Of a stretch of 50,563 bases of DNA, positions 16,309 through 24,876 are shown in pieces. The position numbers and the translations under genes were made by a program. The notes beneath the pieces were generated by a model. The model ran no database searches. It saw only the letters and a list, made by a program, of their open reading frames with translations, and was not told the origin of the DNA. The DNA is from Porphyromonas sp. COT-239 OH1446 (GTDB lineage Bacteria > Bacteroidota > Bacteroidia > Bacteroidales > Porphyromonadaceae): positions 280,352 through 330,914 of the forward strand of contig NZ_JRAO01000010.1 of assembly GCF_000768875.1 (NCBI RefSeq), given 5' to 3'. The stretch's first letter is position 1. Every line of letters begins with the position of its first letter.

Positions 16309-18189
16309 TTATCGACCGCACAGCACCAGCAGGACGCTCACGTCGTGGGGCGAGATGCCCGGGATGCGTGAGGCTTGCCCGATCGTCCTGGGGCGGATGC
16401 GCTCGAGCTTCTGCCTAGCCTCTGTCGAGATGGAGGAGATCTCTTCGTAGTTCAGATGCTCGGGGATGTGGACGTAGTCCAGTCGAGAGATCTTCTCCGC
16501 CATCTCTCGCTCCCGCTCGATGTAGCCGCTGTACTTGATGAGGATCTCAGCGCATTCGACGATCTCTGCCCGACGAGAGGGAATCTCTCCTAATAGGCGA
16601 CCCAGGGCTGGGACGAGCCCCGAGAGTCCCTCGAGGGAGAGCTGAGGCCTCAGCACGAGGTCAAAGAGCTTACAGCCCTGGCGCAGCGGTGTGATGCCCC
16701 GCTCCTCTAGGGCGGGATTGATCAGCTGGGGCTTGATGGAGTAGGTCTTGGTAAACTCGATGATGCGATCCCTCCACGCCCGCTTCTCCTCCAGGAGGGC
16801 TACTCGCTCCTCAGTGGCGAGCCCGAGCTCTGCCGCCAGCGGCGTGAGGCGCATATCGGCGTCGTCCTGGCGTAGCAGGATGCGATACTCAGCTCTCGAG
16901 GTGAACATGCGGTAGGGCTCATCGACCCCCTTGGTAACTAGGTCGTCGATCAAAACCCCGATGTAGGAAGAGCTGCGGGAGAGGGTGAAGGGGGCTAGCC
17001 CTCTCGTCCTCTGATGGGCATTGATCCCAGCGATGAGGCCCTGCCCTGCTGCCTCTTCGTAGCCCGTCGTGCCATTGACCTGCCCAGCCAAGAAGAGGCC
17101 AGGGATGACCCTGCTCTCTAGCGTGTGGTGCAGCTGCGTGGGGTCGAAGAAGTCATATTCGATCGCATAGCCTGGGCGATAGAGACGCACATGGCGCAGC
17201 TGGGGGATCTGCCTTAGGGCCTCGAGCTGCACCTCGAGGGGCAGAGAGGAGGAGAAGCCATTGATGTAGTACTCATTCGTCGTCTCCCCCTCAGGCTCGA
17301 GGAAGAGCTGATGGCTGTCTTTGTCCGCAAAGGTTACGATCTTGGTCTCGATGCTGGGACAGTAGCGGGGCCCTATGCTTTGGATCTGTCCGTTGTATAG
17401 GGGCGAGCGGTCGAGAGCCTTGCGCAGGACCTCGTGGCAAGCCTTGTTGGTCATCAGTGTATAGCAAGGTCTCTGGATGAGGCTGCTACGGGCAGGTGTG
17501 TCCATGTAGGAGAACTTGTGATGGTCGTCCTCCCCCTCCTGTACACCCATCTCCTTGGGGTCGAACGAGCGGCCATCGATGCGAGGCGGAGTACCAGTCT
17601 TCATCCGATCGGTGCGCAGACCTGCCGCTCGGAGTTGCTCCGTTAGCCCGTGGGAGGCGGGCTCGGAGATCCGTCCTCCCTCGATCTGTAGCTCTCCGAA
17701 GTGCATCAACCCTCCGAGGAAGGTGCCAGCCGTTAGCACGACGGCCTTGCCCTCGAAGCGCACCCCGAGCCTCGTCTCGACCCCCTGCACCCCCTCCTCG
17801 GGGTCTAGGAGGAGACGCTCGACACTATCCTGCCAGAGGTCAAGGTTCGGCTCTTGGTCTAGCTCCTCTCTCCATGCCTCCATGAAGCGCATGCGATCGC
17901 TCTGGGCTCGAGGGCTCCACATCGCTGGACCTTTGCTGCGGTTGAGCATCCGAAACTGGATAGCTGTGCGGTCGGTAATCAGTCCCATCCGCCCTCCTAG
18001 GGCGTCGATCTCTCGGACGATCTGTCCCTTGGCAATGCCGCCCACAGCAGGGTTGCAGCTCATCTGACCGATCTTGTTCATGTCTTGGGTGATGAGGAGC
18101 GTATGCGAGCCAAGTCGGGCGGCGGCAGCGGCGGCTTCACAGCCTGCATGTCCTGCACCGATGACAATAATGTCGTATTGTAGCGTCAT
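16309..18189 (-). CDS. mnmG: tRNA uridine-5-carboxymethylaminomethyl modification enzyme MnmG (GidA)
   Basis: 626-aa FAD/NADH-dependent enzyme that with MnmE modifies the wobble uridine U34 of certain tRNAs. The FAD-binding motif IVIGAGHAGCEAAAAAARLG is at about residues 8-27; MSCNPAVGGIAKG and TAGTFLGG are family signatures, and the C-terminal helical domain has GISPHDVSVLL. The ATG at 18189 (MTLQYDIIVIGAG) is the family start; the longer open frame to 18270 runs through a promoter box and terminator stem. It is followed closely by uvrC. MnmE is not in the window. Confidence 0.97.
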   Translation of the reverse strand: MTLQYDIIVIGAGHAGCEAAAAAARLGSHTLLITQDMNKIGQMSCNPAVGGIAKGQIVREIDALGGRMGLITDRTAIQFRMLNRSKGPAMWSPRAQSDRMRFMEAWREELDQEPNLDLWQDSVERLLLDPEEGVQGVETRLGVRFEGKAVVLTAGTFLGGLMHFGELQIEGGRISEPASHGLTEQLRAAGLRTDRMKTGTPPRIDGRSFDPKEMGVQEGEDDHHKFSYMDTPARSSLIQRPCYTLMTNKACHEVLRKALDRSPLYNGQIQSIGPRYCPSIETKIVTFADKDSHQLFLEPEGETTNEYYINGFSSSLPLEVQLEALRQIPQLRHVRLYRPGYAIEYDFFDPTQLHHTLESRVIPGLFLAGQVNGTTGYEEAAGQGLIAGINAHQRTRGLAPFTLSRSSSYIGVLIDDLVTKGVDEPYRMFTSRAEYRILLRQDDADMRLTPLAAELGLATEERVALLEEKRAWRDRIIEFTKTYSIKPQLINPALEERGITPLRQGCKLFDLVLRPQLSLEGLSGLVPALGRLLGEIPSRRAEIVECAEILIKYSGYIEREREMAEKISRLDYVHIPEHLNYEEISSISTEARQKLERIRPRTIGQASRIPGISPHDVSVLLVLCGR

Positions 18190-18249
18190 AATATATCTTG
18201 GATGAATGCCCCTGGGCTCTCCTCGTGTCGAGGGCTTGGAGGGCTGGCA

Positions 18250-18257
18250 CAAAGATA
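18250..18257 (-). promoter_or_regulatory. -7 box upstream of mnmG
   Basis: TATCTTTG on the minus strand matches TAnnTTTG; the predicted leader to the mnmG ATG is about 55 bases. Confidence 0.5.
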
Positions 18258-18312
18258 CCGTCTCCGCCACTAATCTACAAGCCTTGAGGCCTGTGGGTCG
18301 TGGCGGAGGCGG
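18258..18312 (-). terminator. Terminator-like hairpin after hemW
   Basis: CTCCGCCAC (18262-18270) pairs with GTGGCGGAG (18300-18308), and an inner ACAAGCC/GGCCTGT pairing extends the fold. It lies 27 bp beyond the hemW stop and abuts the mnmG -7 box. Confidence 0.6.
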
Positions 18313-18338
18313 TAGCCTCTAGGCGAGCGAGGGGCTCT

Positions 18339-19457
18339 CTAGAAGAGGTCTGCGATGACCCCGTCGGAGACGAAGACCCCTGAGGGACTCAGGCGTAGCC
18401 TTCCCCCCTCGAGGGTGAGCGTCCCTCGCTCGAGATGCCCCCTCGAGCGATCGAGGAGGCTCTCCACCTCCTTGGCGGAGAACTGCTCGGCCATGGCCTC
18501 GAGGTCGATGCCCCACATCGTCCTGAGACGTGTCAGCAGATATTCGTGGAGCTTGTCCTCGGGGGTAAGGGTCTCGACCTCGTGCGCCCTACGCCCCTCC
18601 TCCAAGGCGAGGGCGTAGAGGGTGGTCGAGGCCACGTTGTGGCTGCGGCGCAGCCCATCATAGCTATGTGCCGAGGGGCCTAGGCCAATGTACTTAGAGC
18701 CGAGCCAATAGCCTGTGTTGAGGCGAGCATAGCAGCCTGGACGAGCGAAGTTGGAGATCTCATAATGCTCGTAGCCTGCCCTAGAGGTCTCGTCGATGAG
18801 TAGCTCGAAGAAGCTAAGACTAGCCTCTTCGCTGACCTCCTGCACTCGCCCTTGTCTGAGGGCGCGCATCATCGGCGTCCCCTCCTCGTAGATGAGATGG
18901 TAGGCCGAGAGGTGGGGAGGGGCGATCTCGAGCATTTGCATGAGGCTACTCCTCCACCCCTCGAGCGTCTGAGCTGGAAGGCCATAGATGAGGTCGAGGC
19001 TGAGGTTGTCGAGGCCGACGGAGCGCAGCAGCTCGACGGCTCTGAGGGCTTGAGCTCGGCTGTGCCTGCGCCCCAGCAGGCGCAGCTCTCCCTCGTCGAA
19101 GCTCTGGACGCCCATGCTCACTCGGTTGATCGGTAGGCGACCCAAGGCCTCGGCGTAGGCGGGGGAGATGTCGTCGGGGTTGGCCTCGAGGGTGATCTCC
19201 CCGCCTGGTAGGAGGTCGTAATGGCGGCGGATGGCCTCGAAGATGGCCTCCAGCTGCTTGATCGAGAGCAGCGAGGGAGTGCCTCCGCCGAGGTAGATAT
19301 GCTCGACGGTCTCGTCTGCCGCTTCGGGAGCGCGTAGCTCCAGCTCCTTGAGCAGGGCAGCATGGTAACGCTCCATCAGACGGAGGTTCGTTCGGGTGTA
19401 GAAGTCGCAGTAGGAGCAGCGTGTGGCGCAGAAGGGGACGTGCAGGTAGAGGTTCAT
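18339..19457 (-). CDS. hemW: Radical SAM haem chaperone HemW family protein
   Basis: 372-aa radical SAM protein. The cluster cysteines are Cys10, Cys14 and Cys17 (CATRCSYCDFY); IYLGGGTPS is the SAM-binding GGGTP motif, and GLPAQTLEGW and the C-terminal HemN-type domain follow. The absence of the extra N-terminal region of true HemN oxygen-independent coproporphyrinogen oxidase favours HemW, which carries haem to enzymes at the membrane. Older annotation would call it HemN-like. Its ATG overlaps the TGA of the upstream sirtuin gene (ATGA at 19457-19454), so the two are translationally coupled. Confidence 0.9.
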   Translation of the reverse strand: MNLYLHVPFCATRCSYCDFYTRTNLRLMERYHAALLKELELRAPEAADETVEHIYLGGGTPSLLSIKQLEAIFEAIRRHYDLLPGGEITLEANPDDISPAYAEALGRLPINRVSMGVQSFDEGELRLLGRRHSRAQALRAVELLRSVGLDNLSLDLIYGLPAQTLEGWRSSLMQMLEIAPPHLSAYHLIYEEGTPMMRALRQGRVQEVSEEASLSFFELLIDETSRAGYEHYEISNFARPGCYARLNTGYWLGSKYIGLGPSAHSYDGLRRSHNVASTTLYALALEEGRRAHEVETLTPEDKLHEYLLTRLRTMWGIDLEAMAEQFSAKEVESLLDRSRGHLERGTLTLEGGRLRLSPSGVFVSDGVIADLF

Positions 19458-20170
19458 CGCCCGAAGATCCCCCCCTCTGTAATGCGCCTCTTGAGCTCCT
19501 CTAGGCCCTTGCTCGCCCCGAGGGCAATATGCTCGATGTCGTGGCGATAGGCCGAGACTACGGGTTTGGGATCGATGAGGATGATGGGTGTCGTCCTTGG
19601 GGCATAGCCTACGAGGCTAGCGGCAGGATAAACCCCGAGCGAAGTGCCTACGATGACGAGCAGATCGGCCACCTCGACGAGTCTTGCCGCAGACTCCATC
19701 ATCGGTACTTCCTCTCCGAACCAAACGATGAAGGGGCGTAGTTGTGAACCATCGGGGGCTAGATCTCCGACCTTGAGGGCGAGGGTCTCGGGCGTTACGG
19801 GGTGGGTGATCTGCCGGTGGGCTACGGAGCAGTTCTTTGTGAGCTCGCCATGCAGGTGTATGACGGAGCTACTGCCTGCTCGCTCGTGCAGGTCATCTAC
19901 GTTTTGGGTGATGATGTCTACTCGATAGCCTGCCTGCTCGAGCTGGGCCAGGGCGATATGTCCTTGGTTAGGCTTGGCGGCAAAGGCCTCACGGCGGCGC
20001 ATGGCGTAGAAGTCGAGGACCAGCTGCGGATTGTGGTAGAAGCCCTCGATGGAGGCTACATCCTCGACACGATGCTTTGCCCAGAGACCGTCGCTGTCTC
20101 TGAATGTGGCCAGTCCACTCTCGGCACTCATGCCTGCGCCCGTGAGGACTACGATGTGGGGGGTACTCAT
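19454..20170 (-). CDS. cobB: NAD-dependent protein deacylase (sirtuin, class III type)
   Basis: 238-aa sirtuin. The NAD-binding loop GAGMSAESGLATFRD is at residues 11-25, QNVDDLH at 89-95, and the catalytic His107 in HLHGEL. Tyr55 and Arg58 (YAMR) match the Y-x-x-R pair that selects succinyl/malonyl-lysine in SIRT5 and CobB. The usual four zinc cysteines between the catalytic His and the FGE motif are absent; only Cys114 is seen. The ATG at 20170 (MSTPHIVVLTGAG) is the family start. It overlaps hemW by 4 bp. Confidence 0.93.
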   Translation of the reverse strand: MSTPHIVVLTGAGMSAESGLATFRDSDGLWAKHRVEDVASIEGFYHNPQLVLDFYAMRRREAFAAKPNQGHIALAQLEQAGYRVDIITQNVDDLHERAGSSSVIHLHGELTKNCSVAHRQITHPVTPETLALKVGDLAPDGSQLRPFIVWFGEEVPMMESAARLVEVADLLVIVGTSLGVYPAASLVGYAPRTTPIILIDPKPVVSAYRHDIEHIALGASKGLEELKRRITEGGIFGR

Positions 20171-20237
20171 TGTGCTTGTTGCTGTGATGTGGATGGAGAA
20201 ATGCTTGCTGCGCTCCCAGGGGGACGAGGGGGAAGGG

Positions 20238-21683
20238 TTAACGCCTTCTGCGTCGCTCGATCTCGGTGCGGTACTCCTCTGCCTTACGCTGCCCCTTCTT
20301 GTCCGAGCCGAAGCCATCGAAGGCGAAGATCTCGGGGATCTTCGTCGCAAGATCTTCTACTCGGGCCGGTGCGTCGGGCCGGTGGTGCAGGACGATCTCG
20401 TCGTAGAGCTCGCCGTTGTACTGACGGGACTGATAGTGCAGTCTATCGGCACGTACACGGATGCTCTGATAGAGCTGTAGCCCCGAGCCTAGGCGGTCGT
20501 GCCGCTCGTCCCAGCCATTGCGATAGGTTTTGGGCGAAGACGAACTGATCAGATATACGGGGCTAATGGCCTCGCCACTCTCGGTGTGAGAGCTGATGCG
20601 TGAGTAAGCGTGGTCGTGTCCCTGGAGGATGAGGTCTGCGCCCTCCTGCTCAAGGATCGGATTGAAGACATAGCGCATGACAGGGTGTGAACGCCCCTGG
20701 CGCACTGTGTAGACGGCATGGTGAAACATCACGATCTGCCAAGGTTGGGCCGACGAACGCAGGGCCGAACGCAGCCAGGAGCGATGCCGTTGGATGTCGA
20801 TCGGCCCGTTGATGCCGTTCGAGTCGATGACGATGAAGCGCATGAGGGGGAAGTCTATATAGTAGCTCCTACCCTCGAAGCCTTCAGGCCCATTCTTTGG
20901 ATAATTGTACTGGGCGACCCATCGAGGGTCAAGCTCTCGGAAGAAGCCTCGCTTGAGGTACTCATGATTGCCTGTAGAGAGTATCGTGGTGAGCTCACCG
21001 CTCCACGGGGCAAAGGCCCGATACCAAGCCTCCCAAAAGTGGTCGCATGGCCCCTCAATCTGATCCCCTGCGGCGGCAAGGAAGTCGGGCGAGGGGACTT
21101 GCTCCCTCAGGCGAGCGAAGAGCTCCTGACTCATCTCTCCACTAGGATCTTGCACATCGCCTAGATAGACGAAGTGGGTCTCCTCGTCGCTCGGGGGGAT
21201 GACGAAGCTGTATCGCTCCGAGGACTCCTGCCCCGTGTGCACCCGATAGCGATAGGTCTTACCCGCCTGTAGGCCGTGTAGCTCGGCATGGTAATAAGCC
21301 CCCTTACCCGAACGGCTGCTGGCGATCACGCCCTCGGCAGGCAGCCATCTGCGCTCGAGGATCACTGTGTCGCCCTCGGCCAACCCATACTCGAGCCAGG
21401 AGTCTTGCAGCAGGCTGTCGCAACGCCAAGAGATCGTGCGGCTCGAGGCGAAGTGTGCCCCTGGTACGATGCTCAGACGATCGATGCTCTGGGGTGGGGC
21501 GTAGGGGAGCTCGGGGAAGTTGCCGAACCATGCCCGCCAACGCCAGGTCAGTAGGCCTGCGCTGGCGATGATGAGCACGAGGGTGAGGATGAGGGCCCGT
21601 CTGAGGCCTCGCCTCTGCTTCTTGCCCGAGGGGTTGCTTCTTCTAGTGCTGTAGCTGGATCTCCTGCTTCTCTTGCGCTTCAT
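20238..21683 (-). CDS. Membrane-anchored metallophosphoesterase (purple acid phosphatase-like)
   Basis: 481 aa. A very basic N-terminus (about residues 1-27, many Lys/Arg) precedes one transmembrane helix (about 28-45, LRRALILTLVLIIASAGLL), giving an N-in orientation. Next comes a fibronectin-type domain like the N-domain of purple acid phosphatases (to about residue 155), then a calcineurin-like phosphoesterase with metal motifs YLGDVQD, AAGDQIEG, STGNHEY, MFHHAVY and GHDHAYSR. A basic C-terminal tail (EIERRRRR) ends the protein. Likely a periplasmic phosphatase; the substrate is unknown. It is apparently transcribed alone from a TAACTTTG -7 box. Confidence 0.88.
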   Translation of the reverse strand: MKRKRSRRSSYSTRRSNPSGKKQRRGLRRALILTLVLIIASAGLLTWRWRAWFGNFPELPYAPPQSIDRLSIVPGAHFASSRTISWRCDSLLQDSWLEYGLAEGDTVILERRWLPAEGVIASSRSGKGAYYHAELHGLQAGKTYRYRVHTGQESSERYSFVIPPSDEETHFVYLGDVQDPSGEMSQELFARLREQVPSPDFLAAAGDQIEGPCDHFWEAWYRAFAPWSGELTTILSTGNHEYLKRGFFRELDPRWVAQYNYPKNGPEGFEGRSYYIDFPLMRFIVIDSNGINGPIDIQRHRSWLRSALRSSAQPWQIVMFHHAVYTVRQGRSHPVMRYVFNPILEQEGADLILQGHDHAYSRISSHTESGEAISPVYLISSSSPKTYRNGWDERHDRLGSGLQLYQSIRVRADRLHYQSRQYNGELYDEIVLHHRPDAPARVEDLATKIPEIFAFDGFGSDKKGQRKAEEYRTEIERRRRR

Positions 21684-21742
21684 ATATCTCTACTATCTTG
21701 GTTACTAAGTGTATATCTATACTGGTGGGGCTTGCTTGTCCC

Positions 21743-21750
21743 CAAAGTTA
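21743..21750 (-). promoter_or_regulatory. -7 box upstream of the metallophosphoesterase gene
   Basis: TAACTTTG on the minus strand matches TAnnTTTG, 60 bases before the ATG. A TTTG lies only 14 bp further upstream, too close for a standard -33 box. Confidence 0.45.
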
Positions 21751-21982
21751 GCTCTTTCTATCCACAAATGTCTCTCTGTGAGTCGCTCCCTGCTGCTCTC
21801 CCAGCAGCTACCTCGTCCCCTGAGGCCCTCCTTCGAGTTCATGATGCCATGCTCCTTGTGGGTGAAGGCTCGGGAGGGTTGTGGCGGAGCTCTCGTCTCT
21901 TCGTCCGTTGAGTGCCTACCGAAGCCTCATCTGAGACCTCGATAGGGGCTCGTCAGACGAGAGGATAGGCCCTCGGTGGAGC

Positions 21983-22095
21983 TCCTACTTAGACCTCTCT
22001 TGCGATCCTATTTGGGTCTCGATGGAAGTCCTACTTAGATCTCTCTTGCGATCCTATTTGGCCCTCGGTAGAGCTCCTATCTAGATCGCTTGAGG
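21983..22095 (+). repeat. 23-bp intergenic repeat array, locus 2
   Basis: Forward units start at 21983, 22006, 22029, 22052 and 22075 with exact 23-bp spacing. Units alternate between TCCTACTTAGAYCTC-type and TCCTATTTGGG-type, giving a 46-bp higher-order period. The array lies just upstream of the operator and promoter of the export operon. Confidence 0.85.
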
Positions 22096-22145
22096 GTAGG
22101 GGATAGCCCTCCTCTCGAGCCCTAGAGCTCGAAGTGTACGCAGGC

Positions 22146-22174
22146 GGACAGTAAGTGTCCGTTATCGGACACTT
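22146..22174 (+). promoter_or_regulatory. Dyad operator (likely enhancer site of the NtrC-type regulator)
   Basis: A perfect inverted repeat with arms AAGTGTCCG (22153-22161) and CGGACACTT (22166-22174) and TTAT between. A third half-site GGACA at 22146-22150 overlaps to give a second, weaker dyad. It is centred about 77 bp upstream of the predicted transcription start, the normal distance for a sigma-54 activator. Binding by the regulator at 34040-35386 is inferred from linkage. Confidence 0.7.
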
Positions 22175-22214
22175 GATTCGAAAATAGTATTTGATAATCA
22201 GCGTGTTATGACTT

Positions 22215-22229
22215 TGGCACGATGCTTGT
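22215..22229 (+). promoter_or_regulatory. Sigma-54-type (-24/-12) promoter
   Basis: TGGCACGATGCTTGT fits TGGCACG-N4-TTGC with one change (final C to T); the GG and G-T elements have the required 10-base spacing. Predicted transcription start is about 22241, giving a leader near 26 bases before the adaptor ATG. The locus encodes its own NtrC-family activator. Confidence 0.72.
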
Positions 22230-22266
22230 TTCTCTACTAGGTAAACGAACAACATCATTACGCATT

Positions 22267-23514
22267 ATGGACAGAAACATCCCCCAAGCAACCCTTCGCC
22301 GTGAGAAGCTCATGCGCTGGAGCAAGGTCGGCATCGCTCTTCTCATTCTCTTCGTGCTGATCCTTGTCGCCATCAGTTATCTGCGTGCCAGCGTATCTCT
22401 ACAGGATCTCAGACGCTCTACCGTAGAGGTGGGGACGATCGAGGTCTCTGTAGGAGCTTCGGGCAGGGTCGCTGCGGCCTTTGAAGAGGTCATTACGGCT
22501 CCGATCTCGAGCCGAATACAGGAGGTCTACAAGCATGCAGGCGACTCCGTAGAGGCAGGTACACCGCTGCTGCGCCTCGACCTACAGAGCATCGAGACCA
22601 ACTATCGCAAGCAGCTGGACGAGCTCAAGGTGCGCTCGCTTCGCCTCCAGCAGCTACGCATTCGCTCCGCCAGCCAGCACAGCAACGCAGAGATGCAGAT
22701 TAAGGTCGGTGCGATGCAGCTCGATAAGATGCAGGTGGAGGTGCGCAACGAGCGTTACCTCGATAGCATTGGGGCTGGGACGACGGACAAGGTACGTGAG
22801 GTCGAGCTCCGCCACCGTGTAGCCGAACTGGAGCTCGAGCAGAGCCGTCGCCGACTGGACAACGATCGTCGTGTCGCCGAGGCCGATATTCGGGTGATGG
22901 AGCTCGAGCTGGAGATCTTCCGCAAGACCCTCGCCGAGACGAAGCGCATCCTCGAGGATGCACAGATACGAGCCCCCAGGGCAGGCGTCTTGACCTTCGT
23001 GCACGATCAGATCGGTTCGCAGGTATCTCCTGGGACCCAGATCGCTACGCTGTCGGATCTCTCCCACTTTCGCATCGATGCCGAGATCGCCGATAGCTAT
23101 GGTGATCGCATCGCTGTGGGTAGCCGTGTCGTAGTCAAGGTCGGCAAGGACGAGCTCGCAGGCGTGGTGAGCAACCTGACCCCGCTCTCTCGCAATGGGG
23201 TGATCCAGTTCAGCGTATCGCTACAGCAGAGCGATTACCCTCGTCTACGCTCTGGGCTGAGAACCGATGTGCACGTGATGCATTCGATCAAGGAGGATGT
23301 CCTGCGCATTGCCAACGGGCCTTATTACAATGGTAAGGGGAGCTATCAACTCTTCGTGCTCTCTGGAGGAGAATTGGTTCGCCGTGAGGTCGTCCTCGGC
23401 GAGAGCAACTACAAGTGGGTCGAGGTCGTCTCAGGTCTCGAGGTCGGCGACGAGGTCGTCGTCAGCGATATGAGCCAGTATCGGGACAAAAGCAAGCTCT
23501 CTATCAGTGAATAA
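22267..23514 (+). CDS. HlyD/MacA-type periplasmic adaptor of an export system
   Basis: 415-aa membrane-fusion protein. A basic N-terminus and one inner-membrane helix (about 17-40, VGIALLILFVLILVAISYL) are followed by a split lipoyl/barrel-sandwich region (SVGASGRVAAAFEEVITAPISS and RAPRAGVLTFVHDQIGSQV), with a long coiled-coil hairpin between (about 120-235, Glu/Arg/Leu-rich). Beta-barrel and membrane-proximal domains follow. It should bridge the inner-membrane permeases and the TolC-like channel encoded downstream. The ATG at 22267 (MDRNIPQ) is chosen because the upstream alternative at 22222 lies within the sigma-54 element. First gene of the operon, 21 bp before the first permease. Confidence 0.9.
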   Translation: MDRNIPQATLRREKLMRWSKVGIALLILFVLILVAISYLRASVSLQDLRRSTVEVGTIEVSVGASGRVAAAFEEVITAPISSRIQEVYKHAGDSVEAGTPLLRLDLQSIETNYRKQLDELKVRSLRLQQLRIRSASQHSNAEMQIKVGAMQLDKMQVEVRNERYLDSIGAGTTDKVREVELRHRVAELELEQSRRRLDNDRRVAEADIRVMELELEIFRKTLAETKRILEDAQIRAPRAGVLTFVHDQIGSQVSPGTQIATLSDLSHFRIDAEIADSYGDRIAVGSRVVVKVGKDELAGVVSNLTPLSRNGVIQFSVSLQQSDYPRLRSGLRTDVHVMHSIKEDVLRIANGPYYNGKGSYQLFVLSGGELVRREVVLGESNYKWVEVVSGLEVGDEVVVSDMSQYRDKSKLSISE

Positions 23515-23535
23515 CCCCAAGACAAACGACAGGAC

Positions 23536-24870
23536 ATGATGATACAGCAACATCTCAAGCAAGTACGAGAGCTCGTCAGGAGCAACAAGCTCTACAGCGG
23601 GATCTACATCGCTGGTACTGCCCTCTCGATCACGATGGTCATGCTCGTGGCCATTCACTTCTACCTCCGCACAGCCGATCTCTACCCCGAGACAGGGCGC
23701 AGGCGTATGCTCTATGTACAGGGGGCACAAGTGAGTCCCATGGACACGACTGAGCAGTGGACCTCGAGTGCCTTCCTCTCGCATCGTACGATGACCGAGT
23801 GCTTCTATTCCCTGACCAAGGCCAAGGCTGTCGCAGGCTCGATGCTCATCATGGGGCGAGGCTCGAATACCATTTCCTCTGCCGATGCTCCTCGGGACAA
23901 GAAGGTGTATGCCAAGTATGTGAGCTCGGGTTTTTGGCAAGTGTACGACTTAGAGTTCCTCTCAGGCAAGCCCTTTACTCAGGCAGACTTCGACGCTGCT
24001 CGCCCTGTGATGGTACTCAATCGTAGCCTAGCGGACTACCTCTTCCCCTCACGGGAGGCCGTTGGGCAGGAGGTGAACTTCATGGGGCATCGCTACAGCA
24101 TCATCGGGGTTGTTCGGGATGTTCCCTATCATATGGGAGGCTCGTTTGCTCATCTTTGGATCCCATATACCTGCCACGAGGGGTACAAGGATGCCTTCTC
24201 TCGAGGCGGTATCCTCGGGACGATCGAGGCAGCGATCCTCCCTCGAGATGGGGTCTCTCAGAGCGAAGTGATCGCAGAGCTCGAGGCGAACCTCAAGCGT
24301 CTAGAGGAGGCTACACAGATGAAGATCAACCTGATGGGCCAACCCGATACGAGCCTTCGGGCGATGTTTCGCCTGGGCAATCTAGAGATCGATCTCTCGA
24401 AGATCATTATTGGCCTAGTTATCATCTTTGCGCTTTTCTTCCTCGTGCCTGCCCTCAACCTCACGGCACTCAATAGCTCGGTACTCGAGGGACGTCTGGC
24501 CGAGCTGGGCGTACGCAAGGCCTTCGGGGCAACCAACCGCTCCATCATCATGCAGGTGCTGGTAGAGAACTTCGTCCTGACTCTTCTCGGAGCTTTGCTC
24601 GGGCTAGGGCTCGCCTACATCATCCTCTCCTCCTCGGTCTATGACTCCTTCGTCAGTTCGATGATTACCTACATGGCAGGCGGTACGACCTCGATCAAGC
24701 AATTCGCCCCAAGCATCTCGATCGGTATGTTGCTTCGGGTTGAGATCTTCGCCTTTGCCTTCGTTTCGGCCCTCCTGCTCAATACCTTCACCTCCCTCAT
24801 CCCTGCCTGGCGGTTTACCCAGAGGAGCATCGTAGATGCCCTCTCGGACAATCAGGCTAGCAAAAAGTAA
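23536..24870 (+). CDS. FtsX/MacB-like ABC permease, type A, pair 1
   Basis: 444-aa permease with the four-helix MacB/FtsX plan: TM1 at about 22-43 (GIYIAGTALSITMVMLVAI), a large periplasmic MacB-core-like domain, and three C-terminal helices (about 293-315, 340-370 and 400-430). The conserved VLEGRLAELGVRKAFGA coupling segment precedes TM3. The C-terminus ends RSIVDALSDNQ, characteristic of the A-type half here. It has no ATPase domain of its own. The partner type B gene starts 6 bp downstream. Closest within the window to the type A permease at 29746. Confidence 0.88.
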   Translation: MMIQQHLKQVRELVRSNKLYSGIYIAGTALSITMVMLVAIHFYLRTADLYPETGRRRMLYVQGAQVSPMDTTEQWTSSAFLSHRTMTECFYSLTKAKAVAGSMLIMGRGSNTISSADAPRDKKVYAKYVSSGFWQVYDLEFLSGKPFTQADFDAARPVMVLNRSLADYLFPSREAVGQEVNFMGHRYSIIGVVRDVPYHMGGSFAHLWIPYTCHEGYKDAFSRGGILGTIEAAILPRDGVSQSEVIAELEANLKRLEEATQMKINLMGQPDTSLRAMFRLGNLEIDLSKIIIGLVIIFALFFLVPALNLTALNSSVLEGRLAELGVRKAFGATNRSIIMQVLVENFVLTLLGALLGLGLAYIILSSSVYDSFVSSMITYMAGGTTSIKQFAPSISIGMLLRVEIFAFAFVSALLLNTFTSLIPAWRFTQRSIVDALSDNQASKK

Positions 24871-24876
24871 AGCTCT

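Larger units (their letters stand above)
21751..22266. other. Intergenic region between divergent genes
   Basis: About 500 bp with no convincing gene. It holds, from left to right, unremarkable sequence (21751-21925), a degenerate inverted repeat unit near 21927-21950, the 23-bp array of locus 2, the dyad operator, the sigma-54-like promoter and the leader of the adaptor gene. Confidence 0.75.

Noticed and set aside
20719-20730. Second parS site
   Set aside because: Only the GTGAAACA half is present, within the metallophosphoesterase coding region; the other half does not match.
21983-22095. CRISPR array
   Set aside because: Units are directly adjacent with a 23-bp period and no unique spacers; unit sequences themselves diverge, and no cas genes are in the window.
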